Below are positions 1 through 8,506 of a stretch of DNA of 64,000 nucleotides, piece by piece. The DNA is from Shimia sp040225985 (lineage in GTDB: Bacteria; Pseudomonadota; Alphaproteobacteria; Rhodobacterales; Rhodobacteraceae): contig NZ_JBBPEU010000001.1 in assembly GCF_040225985.1 (NCBI RefSeq), positions 186,001 through 250,000 on the forward strand, in the 5' to 3' direction. Below the pieces are notes generated by a model, which ran no database searches, was not told the DNA's origin, and was given only the letters and a program-made list of their open reading frames with translations. Position 1 is the first letter of the stretch. Every line of letters begins with the position of its first letter. The translations under genes were made by a program, and so were the position numbers.

Positions 1-3000
1 CACTGCCGGGGTTCTGAAAGATGAAACATATTGGAGAAAAGTTCTACCTGGCTTTCACGCGTCGCGATTGCCGCTGGTGACTGCTGCTGGCGATCTGCCG
101 GATATTCGCAGGATAGAAATTGATGTCGCCGATGGGTTCACAGCAACGGAGATCGCGGCTATTGCCTCGGTCTGGGCGTTGCGCAGCGGTGTCCCTGCCC
201 CGTGCGACATGGCATTTCATAAACCTGTTCCAGCCGCCAAAGGATACCTGAACCCGTGGGTGCCCTTGCGGGTTGAAGACGAACAGCACAGCTCGTTGAG
301 TGAACTGCAAGAACGGGTTGGCAACACTTTAAAGACACTGGAAACGAAGGATACTTTTGCCTGCGACCTCGTCCTGCGTGATCCTAAGCTTAGCCCTCTG
401 GAAACCCCGGATATCGCCCTTTGCTTTGAGGCTAACTCGGCCCATGTCGATGGTGCAGCCATTACGATCGCTGTCTCGGCAGATAAGGCCGTGTTCTTCT
501 ACGACGCTTCCAGAGTGCCCGCCTCTCATGCGGAACGTCTGGCAGAGCGGTTTGTTTGTCTTTCCGCTGCATGGAAGCGGGCGCCAGTGACTGACTTCGT
601 CGGATCTTTGGACGCACTGCCACAGGGTGAGCGTGATGAACTGTTGCACCTCTGGAACGCGACGGACGTTGCCTACGACGCAAAGGCAGGCATTCATCAT
701 CAATTCGAGCAGCAGGTCGAGAAAACGCCCGAATCCGTTGCCCTGATATTCGAAAATCAGTCTCTAACATACCGGGAATTGAACGAGCGGGCGAACAAGG
801 CAGCTCGAGTTCTGACGGATATGGGGGTGACGCCCGGCGCTTTGGTTGGGCTTTACTGTCGCCGGTCACTGGATCTGTTAATAGGCGCGCTAGCCATCCT
901 CAAAGCTGGCGGGGCCTATGTGCCAATGGATCCGACATATCCCGAGGACAGGATTGCGCATTACATCAAAGACAGTGGCGCAGAGGTCATCGTTACGCAG
1001 ACTGAACTATCAGAAACGCTGCCACAGAGCGATGCGGCGTTGCTGTTCATCGACAGCGATCTGAGAATTTCGGGTGCCGCAGTGTCAAACCTTGATCTGT
1101 CGCTGTCGGAAGACACGCTTGCGTATGTTATCTATACATCCGGTTCGACCGGCGTGCCCAAGGGCGTGATGGTATCGCACAAAAACGTGTCCAATTTCTT
1201 TGCTGGGATGGATGAACGGGTCGACCACGACCCGGCAGGCACGTGGCTTGCGGTGACCAGCTTGTCGTTTGATATTTCCGTACTTGAACTGTTCTACAGC
1301 CTGGCGCGGGGGTTCAAATTGGTGCTGAGCGGTGATGAAAGTCGCACCCAAATCTCGAACGGCCATGTCCCGACCAGCGACACAGGTATGGAGTTTTCCG
1401 TCTATTACTGGGGCAATGATGACGCCCCCGGACCCAAGAAGTATGAACTCCTGCTTGAGGGCGCCAAATTCGCCGACCAGCACGGGTTCTGTGCCGTCTG
1501 GACGCCAGAACGTCACTTCCATGCGTTTGGGGGCCCCTACCCCAACCCCTCTGTGACCGGGGCTGCAGTTGCCGCTGTGACCAAGAACATTGGGGTCCGC
1601 GCGGGTAGCTGTGTTTCGCCGCTACACCATACCGCGCGGCTTGCCGAAGAATGGGCGGTGATCGACAACCTGACAGCGGGGCGCGCAGGTTTGGCCATTG
1701 CGTCGGGGTGGCAACCGGATGATTTCGTTTTGCGTCCTGAAAACACCCCCCCGCGCAACCGCGATGCCATGTTCGAACAAATGGAAGAGCTTCGCGCATT
1801 GTGGCGGGGCGAACCGGTCGAATTTCCCCGTCAGGATGGGTCGATGCACGCGGTTGTGACCCAGCCGCGACCGGTCTCGAAAGAGATCGAACTCTGGGTC
1901 ACCACAGCGGGCAATCCCGAAACCTGGAAACAGGCTGGACGGGCGGGCGCCCACATACTGACCCATCTCCTAGGGCAAAGCATCGACGAAGTGGCAGAAA
2001 AAATTAGTCTCTATCACGCCGAATTACGCGCATCCGGCTTTGATCCAGAAAACTTCAAGGTCACGCTGATGCTGCACACGTTCCTTGCCGATGACAGGGA
2101 ACATGCACGCGAAATCGCACGCGAACCCATGAAAAACTATCTTCGCAGCGCGGCTGGGCTGATCAAACAATACGCTTGGGCGTTCCCGGCTTTCAAACGG
2201 CCGGATGGTGTGAATTCGGCGTTTGATCTGGATCTCGGCATTCTGTCAGAAGACGAACTCGAAAGCATTCTCGATTTTGCCTTCCTGCGGTATTTTGAAG
2301 ACTCAGGTTTGTTTGGCACGGTTCAGGACGCATTGGATCGGGTTGAACAACTCAAGAAAATCGGTGTCAGCGAAGTGGCGTGCCTCATTGACTATGGCAT
2401 TGACAAAGACAACGTCCTGCAAAGCCTCGCCCTCGTTGCAGAGGTGCTGAAACGCTCAAATACCGCTGGGGTTCTGGCCGAAGATGATTTCTCGATTGCG
2501 GCACAAATCCTGCGCCACAAGGTGACCCATCTGCAGTGCACCCCCAGTATGGCGCGCATGTTGACCATGAATGACGAGGCCCGTTTTGCGCTTGGCCAGC
2601 TTGACCACCTGATGATCGGAGGTGAGGCTTTGCCTGGTGCGCTGGTGGCCGAGTTGAGCGAACTGACCCGTGCAAAAATTCTAAATATGTATGGGCCGAC
2701 AGAGACCACGATCTGGTCGACCACGGCCGAGGCATTGCCGTCCGATGGCGTGGTTAGCATTGGCAAACCGATTGCGAACACGCAGATCTATGTGCTTGAT
2801 GAAAACTGGGCTCCGACGCCGGTCGGGGTTCCGGGGGAAATGTATATTGGTGGCGATGGTGTCACCCCCGGTTATTGGCAACGCCCAGAAATGACCGAAG
2901 ACCGATTTGTGGCCGATACCATTAATGGTACGACGGGGCGTTTGTACCGGACAGGGGATCTCGTGCGCTGGCAGCCCGACGGGACACTGGACTTCCTCGG

Positions 3001-3694
3001 TCGGGCAGACCATCAGGTCAAACTGCGCGGGTACAGGATTGAACTGGGCGAAATCGAATCTCTGCTCGAAGCTGACTCTGGGATCGCGCAGGCGGTCGTC
3101 ATGGCGCGCGAAGACACGCCCGGCGACACGCGCCTTGTTGCCTACTTGCGTGGGCCAGCAGCCAATGACACAGACCGCTTACGGGCCGTTCTGAAAGAGG
3201 CGTTGCCGGATTTCATGGTCCCTTCGCATTTTGTGACCGTGCAGGACTTCCCCCTGACACCCAACAAAAAGGTGGACCGGAAAGCTCTGCCCGCACCATC
3301 GGAAAAGGGAAGCAAACCTGCCGGCCGCGCTGTCGCGAAACAACCGGCCACCGAAACAGCGACACGCATTTCTGAAATCTGGTGCCGGGTTTTGGGGCTA
3401 TCCGAGGTGTCGTCAGGCGACAACTTCTTTGACCTTGGCGGCCATTCTCTCTTGGCGGTGCAGGCCCACCGCGAAATCCGGCAAGACCTGGATGTGCCCA
3501 AGCTTGGCATTACCGACATTTTCCGGTTCCCGATTCTTTCGGATCTGGCTCAAAAAGTCGATGAACTGGGTGGCGGGGCGCTGCCCGCTCCCAACATGGA
3601 AAAAGATACCTCTCCGGATGAGCGCGCCACGGAAAGATCCGAGGCGATGGCAAAGCGGCGGGCTATGCGTAGCCGACGAAGGGTGCGCGCTTGA
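1..3694 (+). CDS. Non-ribosomal peptide synthetase, C-A(monooxygenase)-PCP, 5'-partial
   Basis: Large modular enzyme that activates an amino acid and holds it on a carrier protein. The reading frame (from base 2) is open to the left edge, so the true start lies outside; the first residues (YWRKVLPGF) already belong to a condensation domain. Order seen: C-terminal half of a condensation domain (to about 620), adenylation N-part with A3 TSGSTGVPKG (near 1135) and A4 FDISVLELF (near 1270), a luciferase-like FMN monooxygenase (about 1388-2455), then the rest of the adenylation domain with YGPTETT (2690), YRTGDL, KLRGYRIELGEIE and NKKVDRKAL (to about 3290), a carrier domain with DLGGHSLL (near 3435), and a basic tail. 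There is no thioesterase. By alignment with GrsA the pocket reads D-I-L-Q-M-G-M-I-W, close to glycine codes. It overlaps the PPTase gene. Domain calls are firm; the glycine substrate is inferred. Confidence 0.95.
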   Translation, partial: TAGVLKDETYWRKVLPGFHASRLPLVTAAGDLPDIRRIEIDVADGFTATEIAAIASVWALRSGVPAPCDMAFHKPVPAAKGYLNPWVPLRVEDEQHSSLSELQERVGNTLKTLETKDTFACDLVLRDPKLSPLETPDIALCFEANSAHVDGAAITIAVSADKAVFFYDASRVPASHAERLAERFVCLSAAWKRAPVTDFVGSLDALPQGERDELLHLWNATDVAYDAKAGIHHQFEQQVEKTPESVALIFENQSLTYRELNERANKAARVLTDMGVTPGALVGLYCRRSLDLLIGALAILKAGGAYVPMDPTYPEDRIAHYIKDSGAEVIVTQTELSETLPQSDAALLFIDSDLRISGAAVSNLDLSLSEDTLAYVIYTSGSTGVPKGVMVSHKNVSNFFAGMDERVDHDPAGTWLAVTSLSFDISVLELFYSLARGFKLVLSGDESRTQISNGHVPTSDTGMEFSVYYWGNDDAPGPKKYELLLEGAKFADQHGFCAVWTPERHFHAFGGPYPNPSVTGAAVAAVTKNIGVRAGSCVSPLHHTARLAEEWAVIDNLTAGRAGLAIASGWQPDDFVLRPENTPPRNRDAMFEQMEELRALWRGEPVEFPRQDGSMHAVVTQPRPVSKEIELWVTTAGNPETWKQAGRAGAHILTHLLGQSIDEVAEKISLYHAELRASGFDPENFKVTLMLHTFLADDREHAREIAREPMKNYLRSAAGLIKQYAWAFPAFKRPDGVNSAFDLDLGILSEDELESILDFAFLRYFEDSGLFGTVQDALDRVEQLKKIGVSEVACLIDYGIDKDNVLQSLALVAEVLKRSNTAGVLAEDDFSIAAQILRHKVTHLQCTPSMARMLTMNDEARFALGQLDHLMIGGEALPGALVAELSELTRAKILNMYGPTETTIWSTTAEALPSDGVVSIGKPIANTQIYVLDENWAPTPVGVPGEMYIGGDGVTPGYWQRPEMTEDRFVADTINGTTGRLYRTGDLVRWQPDGTLDFLGRADHQVKLRGYRIELGEIESLLEADSGIAQAVVMAREDTPGDTRLVAYLRGPAANDTDRLRAVLKEALPDFMVPSHFVTVQDFPLTPNKKVDRKALPAPSEKGSKPAGRAVAKQPATETATRISEIWCRVLGLSEVSSGDNFFDLGGHSLLAVQAHREIRQDLDVPKLGITDIFRFPILSDLAQKVDELGGGALPAPNMEKDTSPDERATERSEAMAKRRAMRSRRRVRA

Positions 3695-4386
3695 TGCCAG
3701 GTGCATTGGCCTCTGCCCTTGGGCACATTCTTCCCGAGGGCATTGGCGTTGGAGACTGCGAAATTGGCGATCCCCGCGCCTTGCTGTTTAACGAAGAGCG
3801 CGCCTATATGGGCACCGCTCTGCCGCGTCGGGTGGCGGAGTTTACTGCTGGCCGGCACGCGGCACGGCAGGCAATGCGCGCTCTCGGCGAAGCCCCGCGA
3901 TCTGTTCAAATGTACGCTGACAGATCTCCGAAGTGGCCGCCCGGCATTGTCGGAAGCATTTCCCATGATGCGCAAAAATGCGTTGCGGTGGTAGGGCGTT
4001 CGCAAAACTGGCAATCACTCGGGATCGACATCGAACCTGACATTCCGCTTGATGCAGATCTGGTCCCAGAAATCTGCACCACGCGCGAACAAGACTGGCT
4101 CGCCCAACAGCCTGAAAGTGACCGTTTGCGGCTTGCCAGATTGATTTTCTGTGCAAAAGAGTGCGCCTACAAATGCCAATATCCCATCACGCGCGCCTTG
4201 TTTGGCTTTGACGCTTTGGAAGTCGCGATTGGTGTGTCTGCATTCACGGCCACTTTCACCGAACAGATTGGTCCCTTTGCTGCCGGCGACGTTTTGACCG
4301 GTGGCTTTACATTTATTGACGGAAAGATGATTTCCTTCATGGCCAAGTCTGCGGTAGAGGTCACATCCCAAGGGATTTCCACGTAA
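3694..4386 (+). CDS. 4'-phosphopantetheinyl transferase, EntD-type
   Basis: A 230-residue enzyme that moves phosphopantetheine from CoA onto the serine of carrier domains, making the upstream NRPS active. Visible family motifs are VGSISHD, GIDIEPD (metal-binding Asp and Glu) and FCAKECAYK, matching the F-(S/C)-A-K-E motif of EntD rather than the W-x-x-K-E of Sfp. The ATG at 3694 overlaps the NRPS stop (TGATG), so the two genes are translationally coupled; a TTG one codon upstream is a less likely start. The tight link suggests a dedicated partner for the neighbouring synthetase, although it could also serve other carrier proteins in the cell. Confidence 0.93.
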   Translation: MPGALASALGHILPEGIGVGDCEIGDPRALLFNEERAYMGTALPRRVAEFTAGRHAARQAMRALGEAPRSVQMYADRSPKWPPGIVGSISHDAQKCVAVVGRSQNWQSLGIDIEPDIPLDADLVPEICTTREQDWLAQQPESDRLRLARLIFCAKECAYKCQYPITRALFGFDALEVAIGVSAFTATFTEQIGPFAAGDVLTGGFTFIDGKMISFMAKSAVEVTSQGIST

Positions 4387-4451
4387 ACGCCTTACCTTCG
4401 ACAAGAAACGCAGGCATCACGCGCACTAAAGACCTAGGAATCGATTGAGCA

Positions 4452-5729
4452 GTGAACCAGTCATTGGGTGAAATTCTAAGTACACTTCGGCGACGGATTG
4501 TGAGTTGGAGCATTATTGTCGGCCTCGGAACGCTGGCTGCGTTGGCCTATGTCATGTCCAAGCCGAACATGTACGAATCCTCTGCCGTGATTCAGATCGA
4601 GCAGGCCTCGGTCAAGGACACAGGCACCACTGTCGGAAACGCGGCGGCCATTCAAACGCTGCAAATCATCGAACAGCGCGTGATGGCGCGGGATAATCTG
4701 ATTGCGATCATTGAAAAGTACGGACTTTTTTCCAACGCACCTGACATGACAATGTCCGAGAAGGTGTTCCAGTTGCGCCTTGCTGCCCGCGTCGTGCAGA
4801 TTGCCGACCCGAGTATGCAATGGCGGCAGGATCTTAGCCCAACCGCGCTGAACGTGATGGTGAAATGGGATGATCCCGAGCTGGCCGCAGCGATTGCCAA
4901 CGAGTTGGTCAACAACGTTCTGGTCCAGACCGAACAGCGCCGTCGTGCGCGTGCCGAAGAGTCACTGGCGTTTTACGACAGCGAAGAACGGCGTGTCGGC
5001 GAGGCGATCATCGTACTGGAAGAACAACTGGCCGCTTACAAACGCCAGAACTCATCGTCTTTGCCAGGCGCGCTTGAGGAACAACGCCAACGGCTGGCCG
5101 ACGTGCGCGCTATCGAGCTCGAACTCGATAGTGAAATCATTGGGCTGCGAAGTGGTGACCAGACCTCGTCTTCGTCGATCCAGGCCAATCGCATCCGACG
5201 TTTGGAAGAGCAGAAAAACCTTTACAGAGCCGAGGCTGAGGAACTGTCCGACGCCATCGCCCGCGCGCCAGAAGTCGAACAGACGTTGAATACAATGCAG
5301 CTTGAGCTTCAGAAGCTGACAGATCAATACCTTGCCATCTCGGCCGGTCGCGCCGAGGCAGAGATGGAGCATATGCTCGAAGCCAGTCAAAAGGGCGACA
5401 AGTTCGAGGTTCTGGAAAAGGCACTCGTGCCGGAGCAGCCGCTTTCAGCCAACCGCAAGCGCAACTTGGCGCTTGGGATGATCGCAAGTGCCGCGATTGC
5501 CACCGGCCTTGTTCTGCTGCTCGAGGCGCGCAGCCCTGTTATCTGGAACGACGCACAGCTCACCCGCAAAACCGGATTGAGTGCCGTGGTCACCTTCCCC
5601 CAAATCGAGACATCATCAGCGCGTCGGAAACGGCTCGCGAAAGAGATTTTGACACTGTTGTTCTTAGGCGTTGTCTTTGCAGGCGCGGCTTTTGTGGTTG
5701 TGCAGCTCATGGGCCGTGCTTCTGGCTGA
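4452..5729 (+). CDS. Wzz/GumC-like polysaccharide chain-length determinant
   Basis: A 425-residue inner-membrane protein that helps control polymer length and export in Wzy-type polysaccharide assembly. There is an N-terminal membrane segment (about residues 18-36), a typical Wzz start (KPNMYESSAVIQIEQ), a long periplasmic coiled coil rich in Glu, Arg and Gln (about 160-325), and a second pair of hydrophobic stretches near the C-terminus (about 335-355 and 395-418). It has no kinase domain; the cognate CpsD-like ATPase is a separate gene about 15 kb downstream at 20269. The start is GTG at 4452. It opens the polysaccharide cluster after the NRPS/PPTase pair. The family is clear; exact polymer specificity is unknown. 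Confidence 0.88.
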   Translation: MNQSLGEILSTLRRRIVSWSIIVGLGTLAALAYVMSKPNMYESSAVIQIEQASVKDTGTTVGNAAAIQTLQIIEQRVMARDNLIAIIEKYGLFSNAPDMTMSEKVFQLRLAARVVQIADPSMQWRQDLSPTALNVMVKWDDPELAAAIANELVNNVLVQTEQRRRARAEESLAFYDSEERRVGEAIIVLEEQLAAYKRQNSSSLPGALEEQRQRLADVRAIELELDSEIIGLRSGDQTSSSSIQANRIRRLEEQKNLYRAEAEELSDAIARAPEVEQTLNTMQLELQKLTDQYLAISAGRAEAEMEHMLEASQKGDKFEVLEKALVPEQPLSANRKRNLALGMIASAAIATGLVLLLEARSPVIWNDAQLTRKTGLSAVVTFPQIETSSARRKRLAKEILTLLFLGVVFAGAAFVVVQLMGRASG

Positions 5730-6206
5730 TGGCAACAACCGTGGCAAGTAGCGCTGCAGTTTTCCCATGGGGACAATCCGTCAGTTTTAAAGATATGAAT
5801 TGATTCGGGGTGGTTTCACGATCGGAAACAGTACCAGGAATGCAGCACAATAGTCACCAAAGTGCAGACAGACGTTGAGGAAATAAGGCAACAATTGGGC
5901 AATTCAAAATAAATTTTTGGATCAAATTTTCTGAAATCTTAAATTTTTTCAAACACTTACAAAAAAACACAACCCTGGGGCTACTAGACAAAAAGTTGAA
6001 TATGTCTTTTTCTTGCCTTTATCGGACAGAGGTAAGGGAGCGCTTCGGGAAGCCGGAGTTAGTCCACTGGGGGACTCTGACACCTGCCGGTACCGCATAG
6101 GGCAAAATAAACATGGGGAAAACACCGTCTGTTTTCCCTGTAATGATTGCTTTGTCCTCTCACTATTTGGATTTGGGTGGGGGCCTAAAGCCAGATTTAA
6201 GGTAGA
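5730..6206. other. 477-bp intergenic leader upstream of the sugar transferase gene
   Basis: No convincing gene. The left half is A+T rich, with runs such as AAATTTTTT around 5915-5975, unlike the flanking coding DNA, and may hold a promoter. The right half (about 6030-6200) is G+C richer and shows short inverted repeats: AGTCC/GGACT near 6061-6077, and a perfect 9-bp pair at 6116-6138. A 67-codon frame at 6013-6216 overlaps the next start and resembles nothing I know. I read the stretch as a promoter plus a possibly structured 5' leader for the genes from 6207 on. Confidence 0.6.
6116..6138 (+). promoter_or_regulatory. Perfect 9-bp inverted repeat in the leader of the sugar transferase gene
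   Basis: GGGAAAACA and TGTTTTCCC face each other across a 5-base loop, ending 68 bases before the ATG at 6207. No T-run follows, so a simple terminator is unlikely. It could be a leader hairpin or an operator. The symmetry is seen directly; the function is a guess. Confidence 0.45.
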
Positions 6207-6881
6207 ATGCAGATGACGATGTATTCAGAAGAGGGTTTCAAAGCGGGCTATGCCGCCGTCGGCGAACCCAAGAGCGCGTACCGCGACTTCATCAAACGTC
6301 CGTTTGACATCCTGTTCGTCATTTTGATCGCCATCCCGGTTCTGACCATCGTTACCGGGTTGTCTGCGATCATCTTCCTGAAGGATCGGCGTAACCCGTT
6401 TTATCTGCAAAAACGCGTCGGCCTTGAGGGGCGTGTTTTCAAAATGGTGAAATTGCGCACCATGGTGCCGAACGCCGATCAGCTGTTGAACAGCTATCTC
6501 GAGTCGAACCCCGAAGCCAAAGAAGAGTGGGACCATCACCAGAAGCTGCGTCATGATCCGCGCATCACGCCGTTTGGGCGTTTTCTGCGGCGCAGTTCTC
6601 TGGATGAATTGCCGCAATTCTGGAACGTTTTTGTGGGCGAAATGTCGGTTGTTGGGCCACGTCCTATGATGGTGGATCAGGTCGACCTGTATCCCGGCAA
6701 AGACTACTTTGGCGTGCGCCCGGGGATCACGGGTTTCTGGCAGACGTCCGAGCGGAACGTCACCAGCTTTGCCGAGCGCGCGCATTACGACACGCTATAC
6801 GACCGGAACCTGACCTTTGGTACAGATATCAAGGTCATCGCCCGGACGGTGAGTGTGGTCTTCAGTGGCACCGGTGTGTAA
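6207..6881 (+). CDS. Undecaprenyl-phosphate sugar phosphotransferase (ExoY/WcaJ C-terminal type)
   Basis: A 224-residue membrane enzyme that starts the repeat unit by moving a sugar-1-phosphate from a nucleotide sugar to undecaprenyl phosphate on the cytoplasmic face. It begins with KRPFDILFV and one hydrophobic segment (about residues 32-55), then shows the family core: KMVKLRTM, DPRITPFGRFLRRSSLDELPQ, a VVGPRP motif and PGITGFWQ. It lacks the four extra N-terminal membrane segments of WbaP/WcaJ, so it is the short ExoY-like form. The ATG at 6207 is chosen; a second ATG lies two codons on. It sits between the Wzz-like and polymerase-like genes, as expected for a Wzy-dependent system. Which sugar it transfers cannot be told. 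Confidence 0.93.
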   Translation: MQMTMYSEEGFKAGYAAVGEPKSAYRDFIKRPFDILFVILIAIPVLTIVTGLSAIIFLKDRRNPFYLQKRVGLEGRVFKMVKLRTMVPNADQLLNSYLESNPEAKEEWDHHQKLRHDPRITPFGRFLRRSSLDELPQFWNVFVGEMSVVGPRPMMVDQVDLYPGKDYFGVRPGITGFWQTSERNVTSFAERAHYDTLYDRNLTFGTDIKVIARTVSVVFSGTGV

Positions 6882-6954
6882 CGACAGGTCCTGACAGCGC
6901 GATCCCGAAGGTTTATCGTGGGGCTAATCTGCGACACGAGGACGGCACCCACAC

Positions 6955-8406
6955 ATGCCCAATTCATTTGCCTATCTTGTTCTGGGCCTCGCACCTGTCG
7001 CGATATGGGTTTTGTTCAGGCGTCTTCCTGCCGGGAAGGCGGTTGTCTGGTCGCTGGTCGGAGCGTATCTTTTGCTCCCCCCTTATCCCGTTGCATTTGA
7101 TCCGCCATTGATGCCGGCACTGAACAAGGCGACACTTCCAAATCTTGCCGTTTTGGTGGCTTGGGTCGCGACAACAAAATCCCGCGTATTTCTTCTTCCG
7201 AGGTCGCGGATCGCAACGGTTTTAATTCTAGTCTTTATCCTATCGCCGCTTCCCACGGTCTTCACCAATTCAGAGCCCCTGATTTTTGCCCAAACCGCCA
7301 TTCGCGGACTTGGCTTGAGCGATGCCGTGGGTCTGATGCTGACGCAATTCATGACCATTGCTGGTTTTCTTGTCGCACGAAACGTCCTGACCACCGCCGA
7401 GTCTCAGAAGGATATTTTACGCATCTTTGTCATTGCTGGGCTGGTGTTCACAATCCCGGTTCTGGTTGAGGTGCGGCTCAGCCCGCAGCTCAATACTTGG
7501 GTTTATGGCTTCTTCCAGCATTTGTTCTCGCAAGCCATGCGCGGCGGCGGCTTTCGTCCGATGGTGTTCCTTGAACACGGGATCTGGGTTGCCTTCTTTG
7601 TTATGATGACAACGATGTTTGCGTTCGCTCTGTTCAAGGGCGAGACATCCGCAGCCAAAGCCAGATATCTTCTGGCGGGGCTTTACCTGCTGGTCGTGCT
7701 GACCCTTTGCAAGACACTGGCCCCCCTGATTTATGCCGGCCTTGTGGGGGCGCTGATCCTGTTTGCTTCGCACAGATTGCAAACACATGTTGCGGCGCTG
7801 TTGGCTGTGCTGGCCCTGGCTTATCCGCTCATGAAAGGGGCACATATCGTCCCCGAAAGGTTCATGCTGGAACAGGCTGCCAAGGTCAGCGCCGAACGGG
7901 CTCAGTCCCTCGCATTCCGGTTCGAAAATGAAAACGGCCTTTTGCAACGTGCCGAACTCAAACCCGTATTCGGCTGGGGATCATGGGGGCGCAACCAAGA
8001 GCGAGACGCCTTTACAGGCGAAATCGAGTCCGTGACGGACGGCCGGTGGATCATTGCCCTCGGCATGTATGGATGGGTCGGCTTCCTTGCTGAGTTCGGA
8101 TTGTTATCGTTACCGATTTTCATGATTTGGCGGCAACAAGTGCGTCCGCGCGCCAACAAAGTGGACAGGCGACACAACACCTCGTCGCGATGGACACAGT
8201 TCGAGATTTCCCCTTACGCTGGCGCGATTGCGCTAGTTCTTGCAATCAACCTTGTTGACCTGCTTCCCAATGCCACACTGACGCCCCTAACGTGGCTTTT
8301 GGCGGGCGCATTGCTGGGACACGCAGAACAGATGACGCGTTGGCGAAAAGAAGAGCAGAAAGCCACCGACAGCCAGCCGAGCCCACGCAAACGAACCTAC
8401 ATGTAA
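6955..8406 (+). CDS. Multi-spanning membrane protein, O-antigen polymerase/ligase-like
   Basis: A 483-residue protein with about ten or more hydrophobic segments through its length and a periplasmic-looking loop at roughly 300-370 containing RAELKPVFGWGSWGRN. This topology, with a large loop holding Arg/Gly-rich sequence, matches the Wzy/WaaL (O-antigen ligase) superfamily, whose members polymerise or ligate lipid-linked repeat units in the periplasm. Its place straight after the initiating transferase supports a polymerase role. Sequence conservation in this family is low, so the call rests on topology, the loop and context. The C-terminal tail is basic and rich in Gln and Thr. Confidence 0.7.
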   Translation: MPNSFAYLVLGLAPVAIWVLFRRLPAGKAVVWSLVGAYLLLPPYPVAFDPPLMPALNKATLPNLAVLVAWVATTKSRVFLLPRSRIATVLILVFILSPLPTVFTNSEPLIFAQTAIRGLGLSDAVGLMLTQFMTIAGFLVARNVLTTAESQKDILRIFVIAGLVFTIPVLVEVRLSPQLNTWVYGFFQHLFSQAMRGGGFRPMVFLEHGIWVAFFVMMTTMFAFALFKGETSAAKARYLLAGLYLLVVLTLCKTLAPLIYAGLVGALILFASHRLQTHVAALLAVLALAYPLMKGAHIVPERFMLEQAAKVSAERAQSLAFRFENENGLLQRAELKPVFGWGSWGRNQERDAFTGEIESVTDGRWIIALGMYGWVGFLAEFGLLSLPIFMIWRQQVRPRANKVDRRHNTSSRWTQFEISPYAGAIALVLAINLVDLLPNATLTPLTWLLAGALLGHAEQMTRWRKEEQKATDSQPSPRKRTYM

Positions 8407-8506
8407 GTCTTGGAGTGATCACAATACTGAACCCCTTTCGCCCAAAAGTTTGCGTATCCCCAAGCTTAGTTTCAAAGTGTTTCAATAACAGCCACGCAAA
8501 CCAAAC

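Noticed and set aside
1388..2455. The monooxygenase part of the NRPS as a separate gene or an assembly chimera
   Set aside because: Both flanks continue the same adenylation domain in the same reading frame, with matching motifs on each side, and base composition does not jump at the joints.
6013..6216. A 67-codon open frame before the sugar transferase
   Set aside because: It overlaps the next start, has no recognisable motif or ribosome site, and its sequence covers the inverted repeats of the leader.
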